Notes under the pieces: model-generated | The model's input: only the letters and a program-made list of their open reading frames with translations | Databases searched by the model: none | Told to the model about the DNA's origin: nothing | Made by a program: the position numbers and the translations under genes | In this document: positions 9,935 to 22,332 of the stretch, piece by piece | Numbering within the stretch: position 1 is the first letter of the stretch | Layout of the letters: each line of letters begins with the position of its first letter | DNA from: Poecilobothrus nobilitatus | Lineage: Eukaryota; Arthropoda; Insecta; Diptera; Dolichopodidae | NCBI GenBank assembly: GCA_947095535.1 | Contig: OX352772.1 | Location: 36,227,445-36,291,444 of the forward strand | Length of the DNA stretch: 64,000 nucleotides | Direction of reading: 5' to 3'

Positions 9935-10560
9935 AAGAGAGAATTGAAATTTTTAACTTAAATAAATTGGCGCTACAAAAGATAAGTATTTAAATATTTT
10001 AATTAAAATTATTTTAATAATTAGTCTATTCTTCTAGTTATTTTATATAAATATTCTTGTAGTTAGTATTAAAATTTTTTTACATTTTTTTAATCGTTCA
10101 GCTGTTTTTGACACTAAAATGATGAGAAATGATAAGAAAATTCTGATAGGCTTGTAAGTGTATAAATTTTTTGCATAAATATTTTTTAAATTAATTTATA
10201 AATATATTGTATCATTTTCGAATTTTATCATTGGTAACACTATAATTTTTTTTCTATCATTTTAGCTGCACTGTCAAGTTAATTGTTGAATTGTCATTTG
10301 CCTGCCATGGACATCAATACAATTTATAAATTTGACATGTATCTACTACTGTTTACTACAATAAATACTACCTAGTTTCTAAGGATAGTTACAGGGAGCT
10401 TAAAGTTAAGTTTTTCGTTTTTCAAAAATTAAAAACTAAAAAGCTTTTAATATTTCGTATTTATGTCAAAATGAATCTTTCATTTCTTCCTTCATTTCAC
10501 CTACTCTACTGCTCTTTAAAAATATATTTTAATTTTTATTCTCTCGTATTAAACAAAAAC
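9935..10560. other. AT-rich intergenic DNA
   Basis: No coding sequence or repeat recognised. It would be the upstream region of the candidate leader exon at 10.57 kb if that exon is real. Confidence 0.4.
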
Positions 10561-10567
10561 GGTAATT

Positions 10568-10926
10568 TCACTCAGTCGTCTTGTCATCTCGTTGCAGTGA
10601 AAAAGCAAAACACTGGAGGCAAATAAAAACGTAAACATTCGGTGGTTTACTTTTTTTTAATCGTGTTTTTGTATTTTCTATCGAGTGTTATTTTTATTTT
10701 GGTATTTTTTTTTTTTATTATTTACCTAAAATCAGTACCAATTCAAAATGAAAAATAAAATTTAAATAAAGGTGGATAATTATTTTGCTCAAAAAGGAAA
10801 AAAGTGAATTCAAATTATTGAAAAAAAAATTTTTTTATTTCATTTCATTCTTATTATCATATAAATTATAATTTAAAAAAAATATATCTATCTGTTATAA
10901 GTGAAAAATTAGTCTAAAATAAATGT
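10568..10926 (+). promoter_or_regulatory. Candidate initiator, leader exon and splice donor of an unseen gene
   Basis: CTCAGTCG at 10571-10578 contains TCAGTC, an exact match to the arthropod initiator consensus TCAKTY. It is followed by a locally GC-richer stretch (TCTTGTCATCTCGTTGCAGTG, then an AT-rich leader) without long open frames, and by GTAAGT at 10924-10929, a strong donor. This would be a 5' untranslated first exon whose coding exons lie beyond the window. No TATA box or well-placed downstream promoter element was found, and hexamer matches are common, so this is tentative. Confidence 0.25.
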
Positions 10927-10929
10927 AAG

Positions 10930-12884
10930 TAAAAAAAAAAAAAAATCAAAAGATGAAAATAAAAAATGTTAATCTTGTAAGAGATGAGGTGAAGTTTTGT
11001 AACCTACCTTAAGAAATCATAATACATAAGCAAAAATAGAAGAAGAAATAAATGTTAAGAAAAATTGTGTTAACATTAAAATAAAAAGCTAAAAAATATT
11101 GTTAATATTATATAGAAAATTTTTTGACAACGTGTAAGAAAAAAAAAAATTATAACATACCTACTTAAATAAATTTTTTGATCATCAAAGCCATCTTAAT
11201 ATGGAACAACTTTCTTGATTTTACATATTACCATATTTTATTTTATTGTTTTGAAAGTTTTCTTTTTAAAATTTTTTATTTTAATTTTTATATTCCAAAT
11301 ATTAAGGGCACAACAAACATTTAAATATTAATAACAATACATATTACATACCTACCTATTTTAAATCACGCACTGTCACTCGTCCAAATTAGTAAATTGT
11401 AAGAAGGATCAATTTTTATGAAATCAGAAAAAAATATTTCAGTTATTTAAAAAATTTACTCTAACAATATTTAGATAATTTTTAATTTATAATCTAATAA
11501 AAACAACAAATTCAATTTCAATTTCATCTAAGTATGTACTTTTAATATTCTCATATTAATTAAAAATTGCCGACATAATACAATTTTATTTCTGTTCTTG
11601 TAACCGGCTAATAAAACAAAATGAAACAATTTTTACTATATTATATGAGAATATAAAATAAAATTTAATAAAAAAAAAAAAATTGACGATAAATTGAATA
11701 TTGTGTATTTAAAGAAATTCAATACCGGTTTGATACCGTGACATCATTTTCTGAAATTAAATTTCAACTTTACTTTTTTTTTTTCTTTATTATTTTTTAT
11801 TTTGTGTGTTTGTAAATGTTATGTGTTCCAATTCTAGCACCATCATTTATTACACAAACGTTTTTGTTATACATTATACATTATTACATTTAACATTATA
11901 TTTTATAAATAGTTATATATATGCCAAATTTAGAAGTACCTAACATATTCATATATGAATATGTATATATATATATATATATATCAAAAAATAACACAAT
12001 ATTGAATGGGTGGATGTTAGATATTTCCTTGCATTAAAAATGTAATAATGATGAGTTTTATTATTAAAACCATTTGATATCAAATAGAAATGAATATAAA
12101 TATGTATACATACCTATTACCTATGTATATTATATGAAATTGGAAGAGTAATAAAATTTAATAATAGAAAATAGTGATATTGTTTTTCATACTTTATGTT
12201 TTGCCTAATATATATTTTTTTTTTTTTTGATGCGACAAAAAGGAAATGTTAGTATGGTATCTATTATAAGATATTATAATAATATTAGAACATTAAGATA
12301 TCATTTTGGACTACGTACTAATGTACATAATGTTTTAGTTTGAACTGAAGAAAAGACGAATACAAATATTATGTACCATTTGCCAACAATATTTATTTGG
12401 TGGTATGGTACATAGTATTTGGAATTCCTACATAAGTATGTATTTATTACAAATAAATAAAAATGTTTGTATGACCATAAATACATTTGTAAATTGGTAA
12501 TTAATTATAAATTTTAATAAGTTTATTTATATAAAGTTCATTATCATTGCACTTATTTTGTAATCTATAAAAAATTTGGTATAAGTAAGTACATAATCAA
12601 TCAAAAGCTACATTAGTTTTGAGATAGGGGTGTTTTATTTATTAAGTCTGGACATCTGAACATTGAATAACACTATGTAGTATGTAGTTTATTCAAAATT
12701 TTATAAAACAGAAGGGGTTTTGAAAAAATTGCATATGAAAATAAAATTGTTTTTATCATAAAATCATAAAAAATAGTTAGGTATGTTTGTATATAAATTT
12801 TGTTATGCAGAATGTTTTGCAATATGTTGTAGCTATTGAAGAAATTGACAGATGAAATCAAATAAGGTAATAAATGAGGGAGAG
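10930..12884. other. AT-rich non-coding DNA
   Basis: No genes or recognised repeats apart from short A and T runs and a (TA)n stretch near 11965-11983. Confidence 0.5.
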
Positions 12885-13507
12885 TGCAATAGAGTAGATT
12901 GTTTCAACTCTGGAATACCCGTATGAACGTGATATATGCTGTTTTCATAAATCTTGATCATCTTTTACAAAATTCCAGATGTTCTAATTAAGTATATATA
13001 TATATGTAAATTTTGTAGTTCTATAACAGCTAACCGTACCATTGGCACCAGAAAAACCAAGTTTTACCGAAGTTATTACCATAAAACTTGATTATCATTT
13101 GTAAAATTTCAGATGCCCAGCTTCATTAAGTTCCAAAAAAGTGCAAGAAGCCTGAACCGACTGCTCTAAACCAACCAAATTTTACAAAAATTGTTGTCTT
13201 GTAACTTGACACATTTTCATTAAATTTCAGATTCCTAGCTTCAATAGGCACTGAGTTATTTTCATTTAAAAAGAGAAGTTGTATGGCAGCTACCCAAAAC
13301 TGTCGCACCACCTCTTTCCTAGCTCCTTTATTTTTCGAGATATCATGCGGACGGGCGCAAGGATGTTCATGGCTTAATCGACTCAGAAATAATTAGATTC
13401 TGAACCGGTCCATACCTTTGAGCCTATATCTAGCTCGACTCCTTTAAGGTGTCCTAAACGTAATGGTAACTTTATTATGCCCTTGAACATACGTTCATAC
13501 GGGTATA
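12885..13507 (-). mobile_element. INE-1/DINE-1-like element, family variant without tandem repeats
   Basis: Read on the minus strand it starts TATACCCGTATGAACGTATG at 13507, contains GAGTCGATTAAGCCATGAAC and a CCGTCCGC tract, and near the end has the reversed subterminal repeat ACGTTCATACGGGTAT (12930-12915). That is followed by a short hairpin, AGAGT...ACTCT (12911-12891). A 5' repeat, an internal GAGTCGAT..GCCATG block, a 3' subterminal inverted repeat and then a hairpin is the layout of INE-1/DINE-1 (Helentron-related) elements in flies. The repeat sequence differs from the other three elements in this window, so it is a separate subfamily. Short open frames inside are not genes. Confidence 0.65.
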
Positions 13508-14632
13508 AAAAAATAATATAAGATACACAAGACGAATATCATTTTAAAATCAAATTGAATTTATACTTATTTTTTATTAAGTGGTAGGGGCTACCGCTTC
13601 AGGTTGGTACATAAGGACAACCAATATTCGAACAGCATTAACGTAAAAATTATATATTTTACTATTTACAACATAATTCAATAATGATGAATTTATTCTA
13701 AATATAAGTAGATATGCCCTTGAATTTAATTTCAAAGAAGTTTATAACATTCCTTGTCTTTAGATGTATGATATCATTAAAACAAACTAAATTCTTACGG
13801 TAAAAGTGGGTATAGTAGCGATATATCATTTATTATCAACTCTTTGATAGTTTCTCAAGTATATATAAAATTTTTGAGGTATTTTTTTTTTTTCTAATAA
13901 TAGCTTAACTATTTTAAATATATTTTTGTTTTACTTTTTTATTTAATTAAATTTTAAACATTACTGCTGGTTTAGTGAATATAAAGGGAAGAAAATTACA
14001 AAAATGTAAATTTAAAATACCAAATTAGAATTTTGTGGACACATTATTAATACATATATTCATTAAGTAGCATAGTAGACATATGTATATAAAACAGACG
14101 TTTAGTGCAGATGTAATAATTTTCGCTGAAAAATATTTATTAAAAAAATTAAAAGTATGTAATACTTAAAACTTTAAATTTCATGTTTAGTGGCGATTGT
14201 ATCCACTAAATAAATCCACTTCAAGTAATTTATGTGTTTGTATAGTGAAGATACAAATTAAATATGCATAGATAACTGGTAACTACTTATTTAAAATAAC
14301 AAAAATAAGATTTTTTTAATTAAATTAATTAAAATACACTTTTTTAATAACAAAATGATTAAATTTATTGTATAAATTTATTTAATTTCAAACGTAAAAA
14401 ATAAATAAGTAAAAACTTTGATAAGTTTTCTTAATGATTTTTATAAGAAAACAATCATTTGCTAAATGACAAAATTTGAAACTGTGAACAAATAAAAAAT
14501 ATTTTTATATTAATAAAATTATGATTTAGCAACTTAGATACTTTATGTGTATCTGCTTTAATAATCAATTTTTCATTTGACAAAAAAATTATAAAAAGTT
14601 AAATTAAAAAGCATAAAACATTTTTTTTTAAT
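13508..14632. other. AT-rich non-coding DNA
   Basis: Nothing recognised beyond simple A/T runs. Confidence 0.5.
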
Positions 14633-14798
14633 GCCTCTGCTACATAAATGTGGACAGGAAATTACACAATATTTCCTGTTCAGGCGTGACTGTAAATGTC
14701 TTAAGGGGAAATAACTCTTACGACGTGTGTGGGATTCGAACCCCTTGGTGTTTACAGCGTATTTTATATGTTCTTACCCACTAGGCCACCGAGGCCCC
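14633..14798 (-). mobile_element. tRNA-derived SINE (family 1), near full-length
   Basis: On the minus strand it begins GGGGCCTCGGTGGCCTAGTG, with an RNA polymerase III A box (TGGCCTAGTGGGTAAG) and a B box (GGTTCGAATCCC) 50-odd bases later. The family body follows (CGTCGTAAGAGTTATT, a pyrimidine/purine tract, TTTACAGTCACGCCTGAACA, TGTGTAATTTCCTGTCC) and it ends near CATTTATGTAGCAGAGGCAT. Other copies lie at 2190, 26475, 33106 and 63752. Confidence 0.92.
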
Positions 14799-17057
14799 TA
14801 TAAAACATTTAATATTGTCTTATTTTATTTAAAAAAAAAAAAACTGCAGATTCTCGATTATACCAGCACACCTCTCCACTATACTCACTTTTACCTTATA
14901 TATATCTTATGTATGTATCTCAAAAATTGTTAAAAGAACATCTTTATCCTAAGTAGTTATATAAATTTTCACATATTTTGATAATCTCTACAAATTATTT
15001 CGGATACTTAATTTCAATTTATTCATCATGTTCAAAATTGACTATAGATAGACATAGACATATGAATATATATGATTGTATACATAGTTCAATGTTTTAC
15101 TTTTGTTTTCCTTTTTCCTTTCATTAATTCTTAAATGATTGTGAGACAGAATATAATTCAATCAAATATGGTATTCATGAATGAGTTTTTTTTTTTTTAC
15201 TTATGTATTTAAGTATTATATGTATAGTTAATTATAGTCATATTAAATAGTTTCATAATACATATACTTAGGTATACATATATGGATATTTTGTATTTTA
15301 ATTTTTAATAAAATTTAATAAAAACAAAAAAGCCGTTCAACCAGTAATTGCATCATTTTATATTTTTATTTATAAATTCAAAAGAAATAATTCTCAATGA
15401 AATTAAGTAAGAAAAAAAAAAAAAAAAAAAAAGATAAACAATGAATAGTATTGTTTTCACTACTTTTCTCAATGATACACAAAATTAAAACTGTAAATTA
15501 AGATTCATATAGTTAAATAATTTTTCTTATGCAATTATGTTATTTATGTACATATATATGTATCTAGTTATGTAGATTTTATTTTTAAAATATGTAAGTA
15601 TTACATATTTTCATTTTGAAAAATATTGAAATATGCATACTTTAATAGAAAAACTGGTTAAAATAATATGTAAATAACCTTTTAAAAGTTCAAAGAAATC
15701 TTACAAAATATATAATAAAGTATTTTAAAGATTTGTAATCAGATACAAGAATTGAAACTATACTTAATTTCATTCATAACATATATAATATACTCCTTCC
15801 CATTGCTATTTTTGTTTTTTTTTTAGTCTTTAATTCTTAAATTTTAAAATTTTAGTTAAGTATTTAGTAAATACAGACTTGGTTTCCGGGTTAGATTCTA
15901 AATTTTCTATAGTTGATGATATATATAAGCCTATTATCAAGCCTCCTATTACTTATATTTATTTTACAAATATTAAATGTCATGGGTACTTACATATAAA
16001 AAAAAAAAAGAAGTAATTAACTAAGTACTTATGTATTTGTATTAGAGTTATTCTAAAATTTTATATTCATATTTTTATATTGTATTTATTTGCATTCGTT
16101 TTTGATATTGGTTTGATGATCTATTATAATGACTGTGTGAGGTCTGGCCAGTAAAATTGTTTGTTTGTGTGGTTTTTTTTTTTTTTTTTTATTAAATTGT
16201 TGTTTTGATGCAATTCGTTTTGCAAAAAAACTATATTGTAATAATTTTCTTTGCGAGTCAAGTGCGTTGATATTCTATATAATATATTATTTATGTATAT
16301 ATATAATATGTATATAATTTATCTTTTTTTTTTTTTCCTATTCACTACAGAAGACCGACCACTAATTGGATTCTTTCTATTTGTTAATAGTAGATACTTT
16401 TTCATTTCTGTTTTTGTGTTGTTTTATTATTGAAAAGAGTTCTTTTACTTATGAAAGTGCATTCAAAGTGGTTTTTTTATTTTATTTAATTTTTTTTTTT
16501 TTTGTTAACCTAAGTACTTTTATTTATTTTTTTTTTATTTAGAAAGTAAGAATACCCTTTGTTATCTTTGTAGAATGAATGAGTAAATTATATTATGACA
16601 TGGTTTTTCTTTCGTTATTTTTTTTTTTTTTTGTTTTTTAACCATTTTATACTTGGCGCTTTTTATGTTTGGGTTCTATTAATTTTTAATTCACATTTGA
16701 TTTGTATATATAAGTATAGAGAAAAAAAATTTTTTTTTTGACTTTGAACCTTTTATAATCTAATAAAAACTGCATACGTAGATCAACAAAATTAAAAAAA
16801 ATAAAAAAAAAAAATATATGTAGATAAAATTGGAAAAGTATTTATATGTAGTTTTGTTATTTGTTTGTTCTTAATTTTTTTTTTTTTTCTATTTCTAAAT
16901 ATGAAATCCGACAATAAGTCGCCTAATTTATTAGGTGATGGTTAATTATTTTCAGTATTTAAAGTTTATAAATAATTTTAAAGTATAAAATTTAAAATAA
17001 AACAGATAAGACTTATAAATGTAATAAGTACACAAGTACATACATATGTATATTTTT
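14799..17057. other. AT-rich non-coding DNA
   Basis: No coding sequence. Simple runs include a 21-base A tract at about 15412-15432. A short fragment TGACTGTGTGAGGTCTGGCC at about 16132-16151 matches part of the body downstream of the second SINE family near 52860. CACTACAGAAGACCGACCAC at about 16344 resembles a piece near 61961. Both are probably repeat fragments. Confidence 0.5.
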
Positions 17058-18165
17058 TATACCCTACACCTAAAGTATAGAATGTATTAACTTTGGTATG
17101 GTGTTTGTAACCACCAAAAGGAAGCGAGTTAGATATGGGCATGTATATAATATTCTGAATCAGGATCATCTCCTGAGTCGATTTAGCGATGTCCGTCCGT
17201 CCGTACGCACGATAACTCAAAAAATAATGATGCTATCTTGATGAAATTTATACTGTAAGTTAACAATGACTAAAGAAAGGCGGAGATTTGAAAATGGGCG
17301 AAATTGGACCATGCGTTCGGGTACCTCTCATACAACTCCCAAAACCGAACATGCATATCTTCGAAATTAACAAAGATAGAACCTTTAAATTTGGTACATT
17401 GGTGTTCTTTCATGTTTGATTTATGTTTCTTAAATTTGAGAGGATTTCGTCCATGGGTTCGGATTTTGGAAGCTTTCGAACGAGCTCCAAAGCAAACGAA
17501 ATAATTTCCAAAACCAACAAATACAGAATCTTTAAATTTGGTACAATGGTGTTCTTTCATGTTTGATTTATGTCTCTGAAATTTGAGAGGATTTGGTCCA
17601 TGGGTTCGGATTTTCGAAGCTTTCGAACGAGCCCCAGAGCAAACGAAATTATTTCCAAAACCAACAAATATAGAACCTTTAAATTTGGTACAATGGTGTT
17701 CGTTCATGTTTGATTTATGTCTCTGAAATTTGAGAGGATTTGGTCCATGGGTTCGGATTTTGGAATCTTCCGGACGAGCACAAGAGCAAATGAGCATCTC
17801 CAAAACCAACAAAAGTAGAACCTTTAAATTTAGTACAATGGTGTTCTGGCATGTTTTTTTTATGTCCCTGAGATGAATTTGATGAATTGGAGTGGCAATT
17901 CGGGTACCTGACACACACCTCTCAAGGACTAACAAGCATATCTTCGAAATTAGTAAAGATACAAACTTGAAATTTTCTACAAGAGTGTCAAGCATATGCC
18001 AAGAGGATGACTCTTACGTTCCTGAAATTCGAGTTGAATAAGACAGAAAAGGGAAGAAGTTCAAGCAGCTGCCAAAAAACTTATGGGTTTTTAATTTAAT
18101 TCGAATTATTCAGGTGTAGGGTATTAATAAGTCGGTTGCATCGGATTACTGCTACATTTACTTAT
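17058..18165 (+). mobile_element. INE-1/DINE-1-like element A, with central tandem repeats
   Basis: Starts TATACCCTACACCTAAAGTA, continues through a conserved leader (GGTATGGTGTTTGTAACCAC) and GAGTCGATTTAGCGATGTCC followed by CCGTCCGT repeats, the hallmark block of INE-1-type elements. A central array of about four 147 bp monomers follows (separate entry), then the reversed subterminal repeat CAGGTGTAGGGTAT at about 18111-18125, a degenerate hairpin (AAGTCGGTTGCATCGGATT) and a TTTACTT tail. Translation of the array gives long but meaningless open frames. Confidence 0.8.
17383..17968 (+). repeat. Central tandem array of element A (147 bp monomer)
   Basis: The landmark CTTTAAAT recurs at 17383, 17530, 17677 and 17822, that is at steps of 147, 147 and 145. 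Each monomer includes CCATGGGTTCGGATTTT and GCTTTCGAACGAG. Because 147 is divisible by three, open frames persist through the array. The outermost monomers resemble the 142 bp type seen in element C. Confidence 0.9.
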
Positions 18166-19621
18166 TTTCTTTCTAAACGTAAGTAATCTGGCTTTTCTTT
18201 TAGCCGAATTTAATAATTCTTAAAATTAGAAATAAGTTAATTGGGATTAATTAATACTTAATCAATTGTTAACTTTAAATTAACTAAGTACACATAAGTA
18301 ACTGAATAAATGAATTAAATATCAGACTTGTATTATCAAAAATTATAAATTCGTAAACGAATTAACTGCTTAAGTTCACAGATAATTAAAATATGATTAG
18401 GTAAATAAGATTTTTCTATTTCCTTTTCCTTAACTTAAAATTCAAAAAGTATTATATAAAACTAAATGTAATTCTTAGCTGTAAAGGTTCTGAAACCTAA
18501 TAAAATTCTGTACAAATATTAGTTGATTATCTACGTAAGATTATGTAAATTTTGAAAGAAAAGGAAGAAAAAAAAAAGTTCACAGATGATTTTTTTTTTT
18601 TTTTAATAAGTAGTAAGTATACACGCTAAAAAATGTTAGTAATACTCGAACTACAATAATTGTAGTACTTACTTAAGTACCTATTACTTTTGATAACTTT
18701 TAATCAAATTGCTTAATTTTCTCACATTAATTATAGTGATTACTAAAATAACCCAGTTAAATAAATTAAACAGTTGCCTAATTTTAAACATACTTTTGAT
18801 TAATTTAAAATATTGTTTGATATTAAGCAAATTTTTAAATAACTAATATTTAAAAATACTAAGAGACATAATTGGAAGATAGCGCTAGCTAAAATTGAAT
18901 AATTTTGTTAATGATTTCGATAAACATTACAATTTATAGGCTAGTAACTAGTAGTAGTAGGTATATAATATGATATACATAATAATTATGTATTTAATAC
19001 AAATAATAAATTTGTGGAAAACACGGTTTTGTTTTTTTATAAGTACTTAGTTATGAGCAAAGTTTTAAATACTGAATTCTAAAAACTTGTTGTGTCAAGA
19101 ATTGAAGTTACTTATTTTGGTCATTGGAGAAGTTTGATTAGTTTCACGAAATTATTCAACTTCTAATTTTAATGATATAAGTAACTATTTGAATATTTAA
19201 TTTTATCTAATAAGTAGAAAACTTATTTAAAATAAAATAAAATTATTTATAAAATTTGCTGAAAAATGGATCAGCTTTACATTTTTTTATATTATCTAGA
19301 TATGCACAGACCTATGTATTTTGTTTAGACTTCAGCAATAAATAGCTAAAATTCAACTTTTGTTGATGAGTTTTCAGCATAGGTACTATCTTACTTAAAT
19401 TTCAGCAATATTTAGTACTACTTACCTAAAATTTAAAATTATGTTGCTTCAGCTGATGTAGTAAATTTTAACAAAAAGTTTTTCGAGTATAAGATGTTAC
19501 TTAAGTAGTTTCGACTATAAGTAATAACTGTAGATATTTATCCCAAGATAAGAATAAGGTATTTATGTACAGAGTTCATTTTGATTGAAAGCTTTTATGA
19601 CAAATTTTCTTATTTTTTAAG
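18166..19621. other. AT-rich non-coding DNA
   Basis: No coding sequence or recognised repeat. Rich in AAGTA/TACTT words. Confidence 0.5.
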
Positions 19622-20409
19622 AAAAAACAAGTAAATGTAACAGTAAGTCGATGCAACCGACTTATTAATACCCTACACCTGAATAATTCGAATTAAATTA
19701 ACAATCCATAAGTGTTTTTGGCAGCTGCTTGAACTTCTTCCCTTTTCTGTCTTATTCAACTCGAATTTCAAGAACGTAAAAGAGGCATCCGCTTGGGATA
19801 TGCTTGACACCCTTGTATAAAATTTTAAGTTTCTATCTTAATTATTTTCGGAGATTGATAGTCCTTGGGATGTTTGTGTCAGCTACCCGAATTGAAACTC
19901 CAATTCATCGAATCCATCTCAGGAACATAAAGAAAACTTGCCAGAACACCATTCTATTAAATTTAAAGGTTCTACTTTTGTTGGTTTTGGAGATATGCTC
20001 GTTGCTCTTGTGCTCGTCCGGAAGTTTCCAAAATACGAACCCATGTTTCAAATTCTTTCAAATGTCAGTTTCCAATTTTGCAGAAAAGGAAACATAACAG
20101 AACACCTTTGTACTAAAAATAAAAGTTCTATCTTTGTTGGTTGTGGAGATATACTCGTTTGCTCTGGGGCTCGTCCGGAAGCTTCCAAGATTTGAACCCA
20201 TGGACCAAATCCTCACAAATTTCAGAAACATAAATCAAACATGAAGGAACACCATTCTGCCTAATTTAAAGGTTATATCTTTGTTGCATTTGGAGATAAT
20301 ATCATTTGCTCTGAGGCTCGTTCGGAAGCTTTCAAAATCCGAACCCAAGGACCAAATCCTCTCAAATTTCAGAGGCCTAAATCATACATGAAAGAACACC
20401 ATTATGCCA

Positions 20410-20800
20410 AAAGTAAAGGTTATATATTTGTTGTTTTTGGAGATAATCTCATTTGCTCTGGGGCTCGTTCGGAAGCTTCCAAAATCCAAACCCATGGACC
20501 ACATCCTCTTAAATTTTAGAGACATAAATAAAACTGGAAGAAACATCATTATAAAAAATTTAAAGGTTCTATCTTTATTGGTTTTGGAGATAATCTCGTT
20601 TGCTCTGGGGCTCTTTCGGAAGTTTCCAAAACCCGAACCCATGGACCAAATCTTCTCACATTTCAGAGACTTAAATAAAACATGAAAGAACACCACCCTG
20701 CCAAATTTAAAGGTTATATCTTTGTTGGTTTTGGAGATAATCTCATTTGCTCTGGTGCTCGTTCGGAAGCTTCCAAAACCAAACCCATGGACCAAATCCT
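20410..20800 (-). repeat. Higher-order repeat unit, copy 1 (copy 2 at 21027-21416)
   Basis: Almost three consecutive monomers here match those exactly 617 bases further on, far better than adjacent monomers match each other. Both blocks share private variants, such as the run ATCATTATAAAAAATTTAAA and the CACCACCCTGCC variant. The match fades after about 20800 and 21416. This indicates a later duplication of a multi-monomer block within the array. Confidence 0.8.
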
Positions 20801-21026
20801 CTTAAATTTCAGAGACATAAATCAAACACGAAAGAACACCATTGTACCAAATTCAAAGGTTCTACCTTTGTTCGTATTGGATATAATCTCATTTGCTCTG
20901 CGGCTCGTTCGGAAGCTTCCAAAATTCGAATCCACGGTTCAAATTCTTTCAAATTTAAACCCATGGCCAAATCCTCTCAAATTTCAGAGACTTAAATCAA
21001 ACATGAAAAAACACCATTCGGCCAAA

Positions 21027-21416
21027 TTTAAAGGTTATATATATTTGTTGTTTTTGGAGATAATCTCATTTGCTCTGGGGCTCGTTGGGAAGCTTCCAAA
21101 ATCCAAACCCATGAACCACATCCTCTTAAATTTTAGAGACATAAATCAAACTGGAAGAAACATCATTATAAAAAATTTAAAGGTTCTATCTTTATTGGTT
21201 TTGGAGATAATCTCGTTTGCTCTGGGGCTCGTTCGGAAGTTTCCAAAACCCGAACCCATGGACCAAATCTTCTCACATTTCAGAGACTTAAATAAAACAT
21301 GAAAGAACACCACCCTGCCAAATTTAAAGGTTATATCTTTGTTGGTTTTGGAGATAATCTCATTTGCTCTGGTGCTCGTTCGGAAGCTTCCAAATCCAAA
21401 CCCATGGACCAAATTC
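21027..21416 (-). repeat. Higher-order repeat unit, copy 2
   Basis: Partner of 20410-20800, offset 617 bases (about 4 monomers plus a 30-base insertion containing AATTTAAACCCATGGC near 20950-20970). Confidence 0.8.
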
Positions 21417-21969
21417 TCCTAAATTTCAGAGGCCTAAATCATACATGAAAGAACACCATTCTGCCAAAAGTAAAGGTTATATCTTTATTGGTTTTGGAGA
21501 TAATCTCATTTGCTCTGGGGCTCGTTCGGAAGCTTCCAAATCCAAAACCCATGGACCAAATCCTCTTAAATTTCAGAGACATAAATCGAACGGGAAGGAA
21601 TATCATTGTACAAAATTTAAAGGTTCTATCTTTATTGGTTTTGGAAATAATCTCATTTGCTCTGGTGCTCGTTCGGAAGCTTCCAAAACCCAAACCCATG
21701 GACCAAATCCTCTTAAATTTCATAGACATAAATCGAACGGGAAGAAACATCATTGTACAAAATTTGAAGGTCCTATCTTTGTTGCTTTTGGAGATAATCT
21801 CGTTTGCGGAGATTATCTCCAAAAGCCGGAATAATTCGGAAGCTTCCAGAATCCGAACCCATGGACGGATTTTGTCCAGATTCGAACTTAGCCTTTCTTT
21901 CGTAATTAGTAACCTACTATATAAATTTCATCAAGATAGCATCATTATTTTTTGAGTTATCGTGCGTAC

Positions 21970-22005
21970 GGACGGACGGACGGACGGACGGACGGACGGA
22001 CGGAC
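21970..22005 (+). repeat. (GGAC)9 microsatellite
   Basis: Nine GGAC units within the conserved GTCCGTCC block of element B; elements A and C carry only two to five units. Confidence 0.95.
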
Positions 22006-22332
22006 ATCGCTAAATCGACTCCGGCGGTGATCCTGATTCAGAATATATATACATGTCTATACCTAACTCGCTTCCTTTTGGTGGTTACAAACACCATACC
22101 AAAGTTAATATACCCTATACTTTAGGTGTAGGGTATAAAAAAGTAATGAAATCTTGTTTTTCATCACATAAGTATAAACCTTAATTTGTGTGATTACTTT
22201 TTTGTGGTTATAAATCACAATGAATCACTGATCAAAGTTACTCATCAAGTGATCAAAGTTTTATTTTATTTAATTAAGTACTTAAAGTACGTTAAAGAAT
22301 TTTTATTTACAATTTATTTACACACTACTTAT

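Larger units (their letters stand above)
19985..21835 (-). repeat. Thirteen-monomer 147 bp tandem array
   Basis: A shared landmark (the C of CATTTGCT or CGTTTGCT) recurs at 20000, 20156, 20303, 20450, 20597, 20744, 20890, 21067, 21214, 21361, 21507, 21654 and 21801. Steps are 147 or 146 except for 156 near the edge and 177 where about 30 extra bases are inserted (20890 to 21067). Monomers differ by roughly 10-20% by eye, apart from the duplicated block noted separately. Confidence 0.92.
19622..22137 (-). mobile_element. INE-1/DINE-1-like element B, expanded central array
   Basis: Inverted relative to elements A and C. Its 5' end is at 22137 (minus strand TATACCCTACACCTAAAGTA), followed by the leader and GAGTCGATTTAGCGATGTCC with nine GGAC/GTCC units. 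Its 3' end is at the left: reversed subterminal repeat AGGTGTAGGGTAT (about 19668-19680) and a perfect hairpin AAGTCG-ATGCAAC-CGACTT (19645-19663), then TGTTACATTTACTTGTTTT on the minus strand. The interior is a 13-monomer tandem array. At about 2.5 kb it is the longest of the four; the extra length is array expansion. Confidence 0.85.

Noticed and set aside
13126..13311. 61-codon frame with plausible-looking residues
   Set aside because: Lies wholly inside the INE-like element at 12885-13507.
14727..14933. 68-codon frame on the plus strand
   Set aside because: Antisense translation of a SINE head running into AT-rich DNA.
17270..17995. A 241-codon open frame on the minus strand
   Set aside because: It is the translation of the 147 bp tandem array. 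A monomer length divisible by three keeps frames open; the protein repeats with the monomer and has no family resemblance.
20382..21955. Several overlapping 80-200 codon frames on both strands
   Set aside because: Open frames on both strands and in several phases, all within the tandem array of element B.
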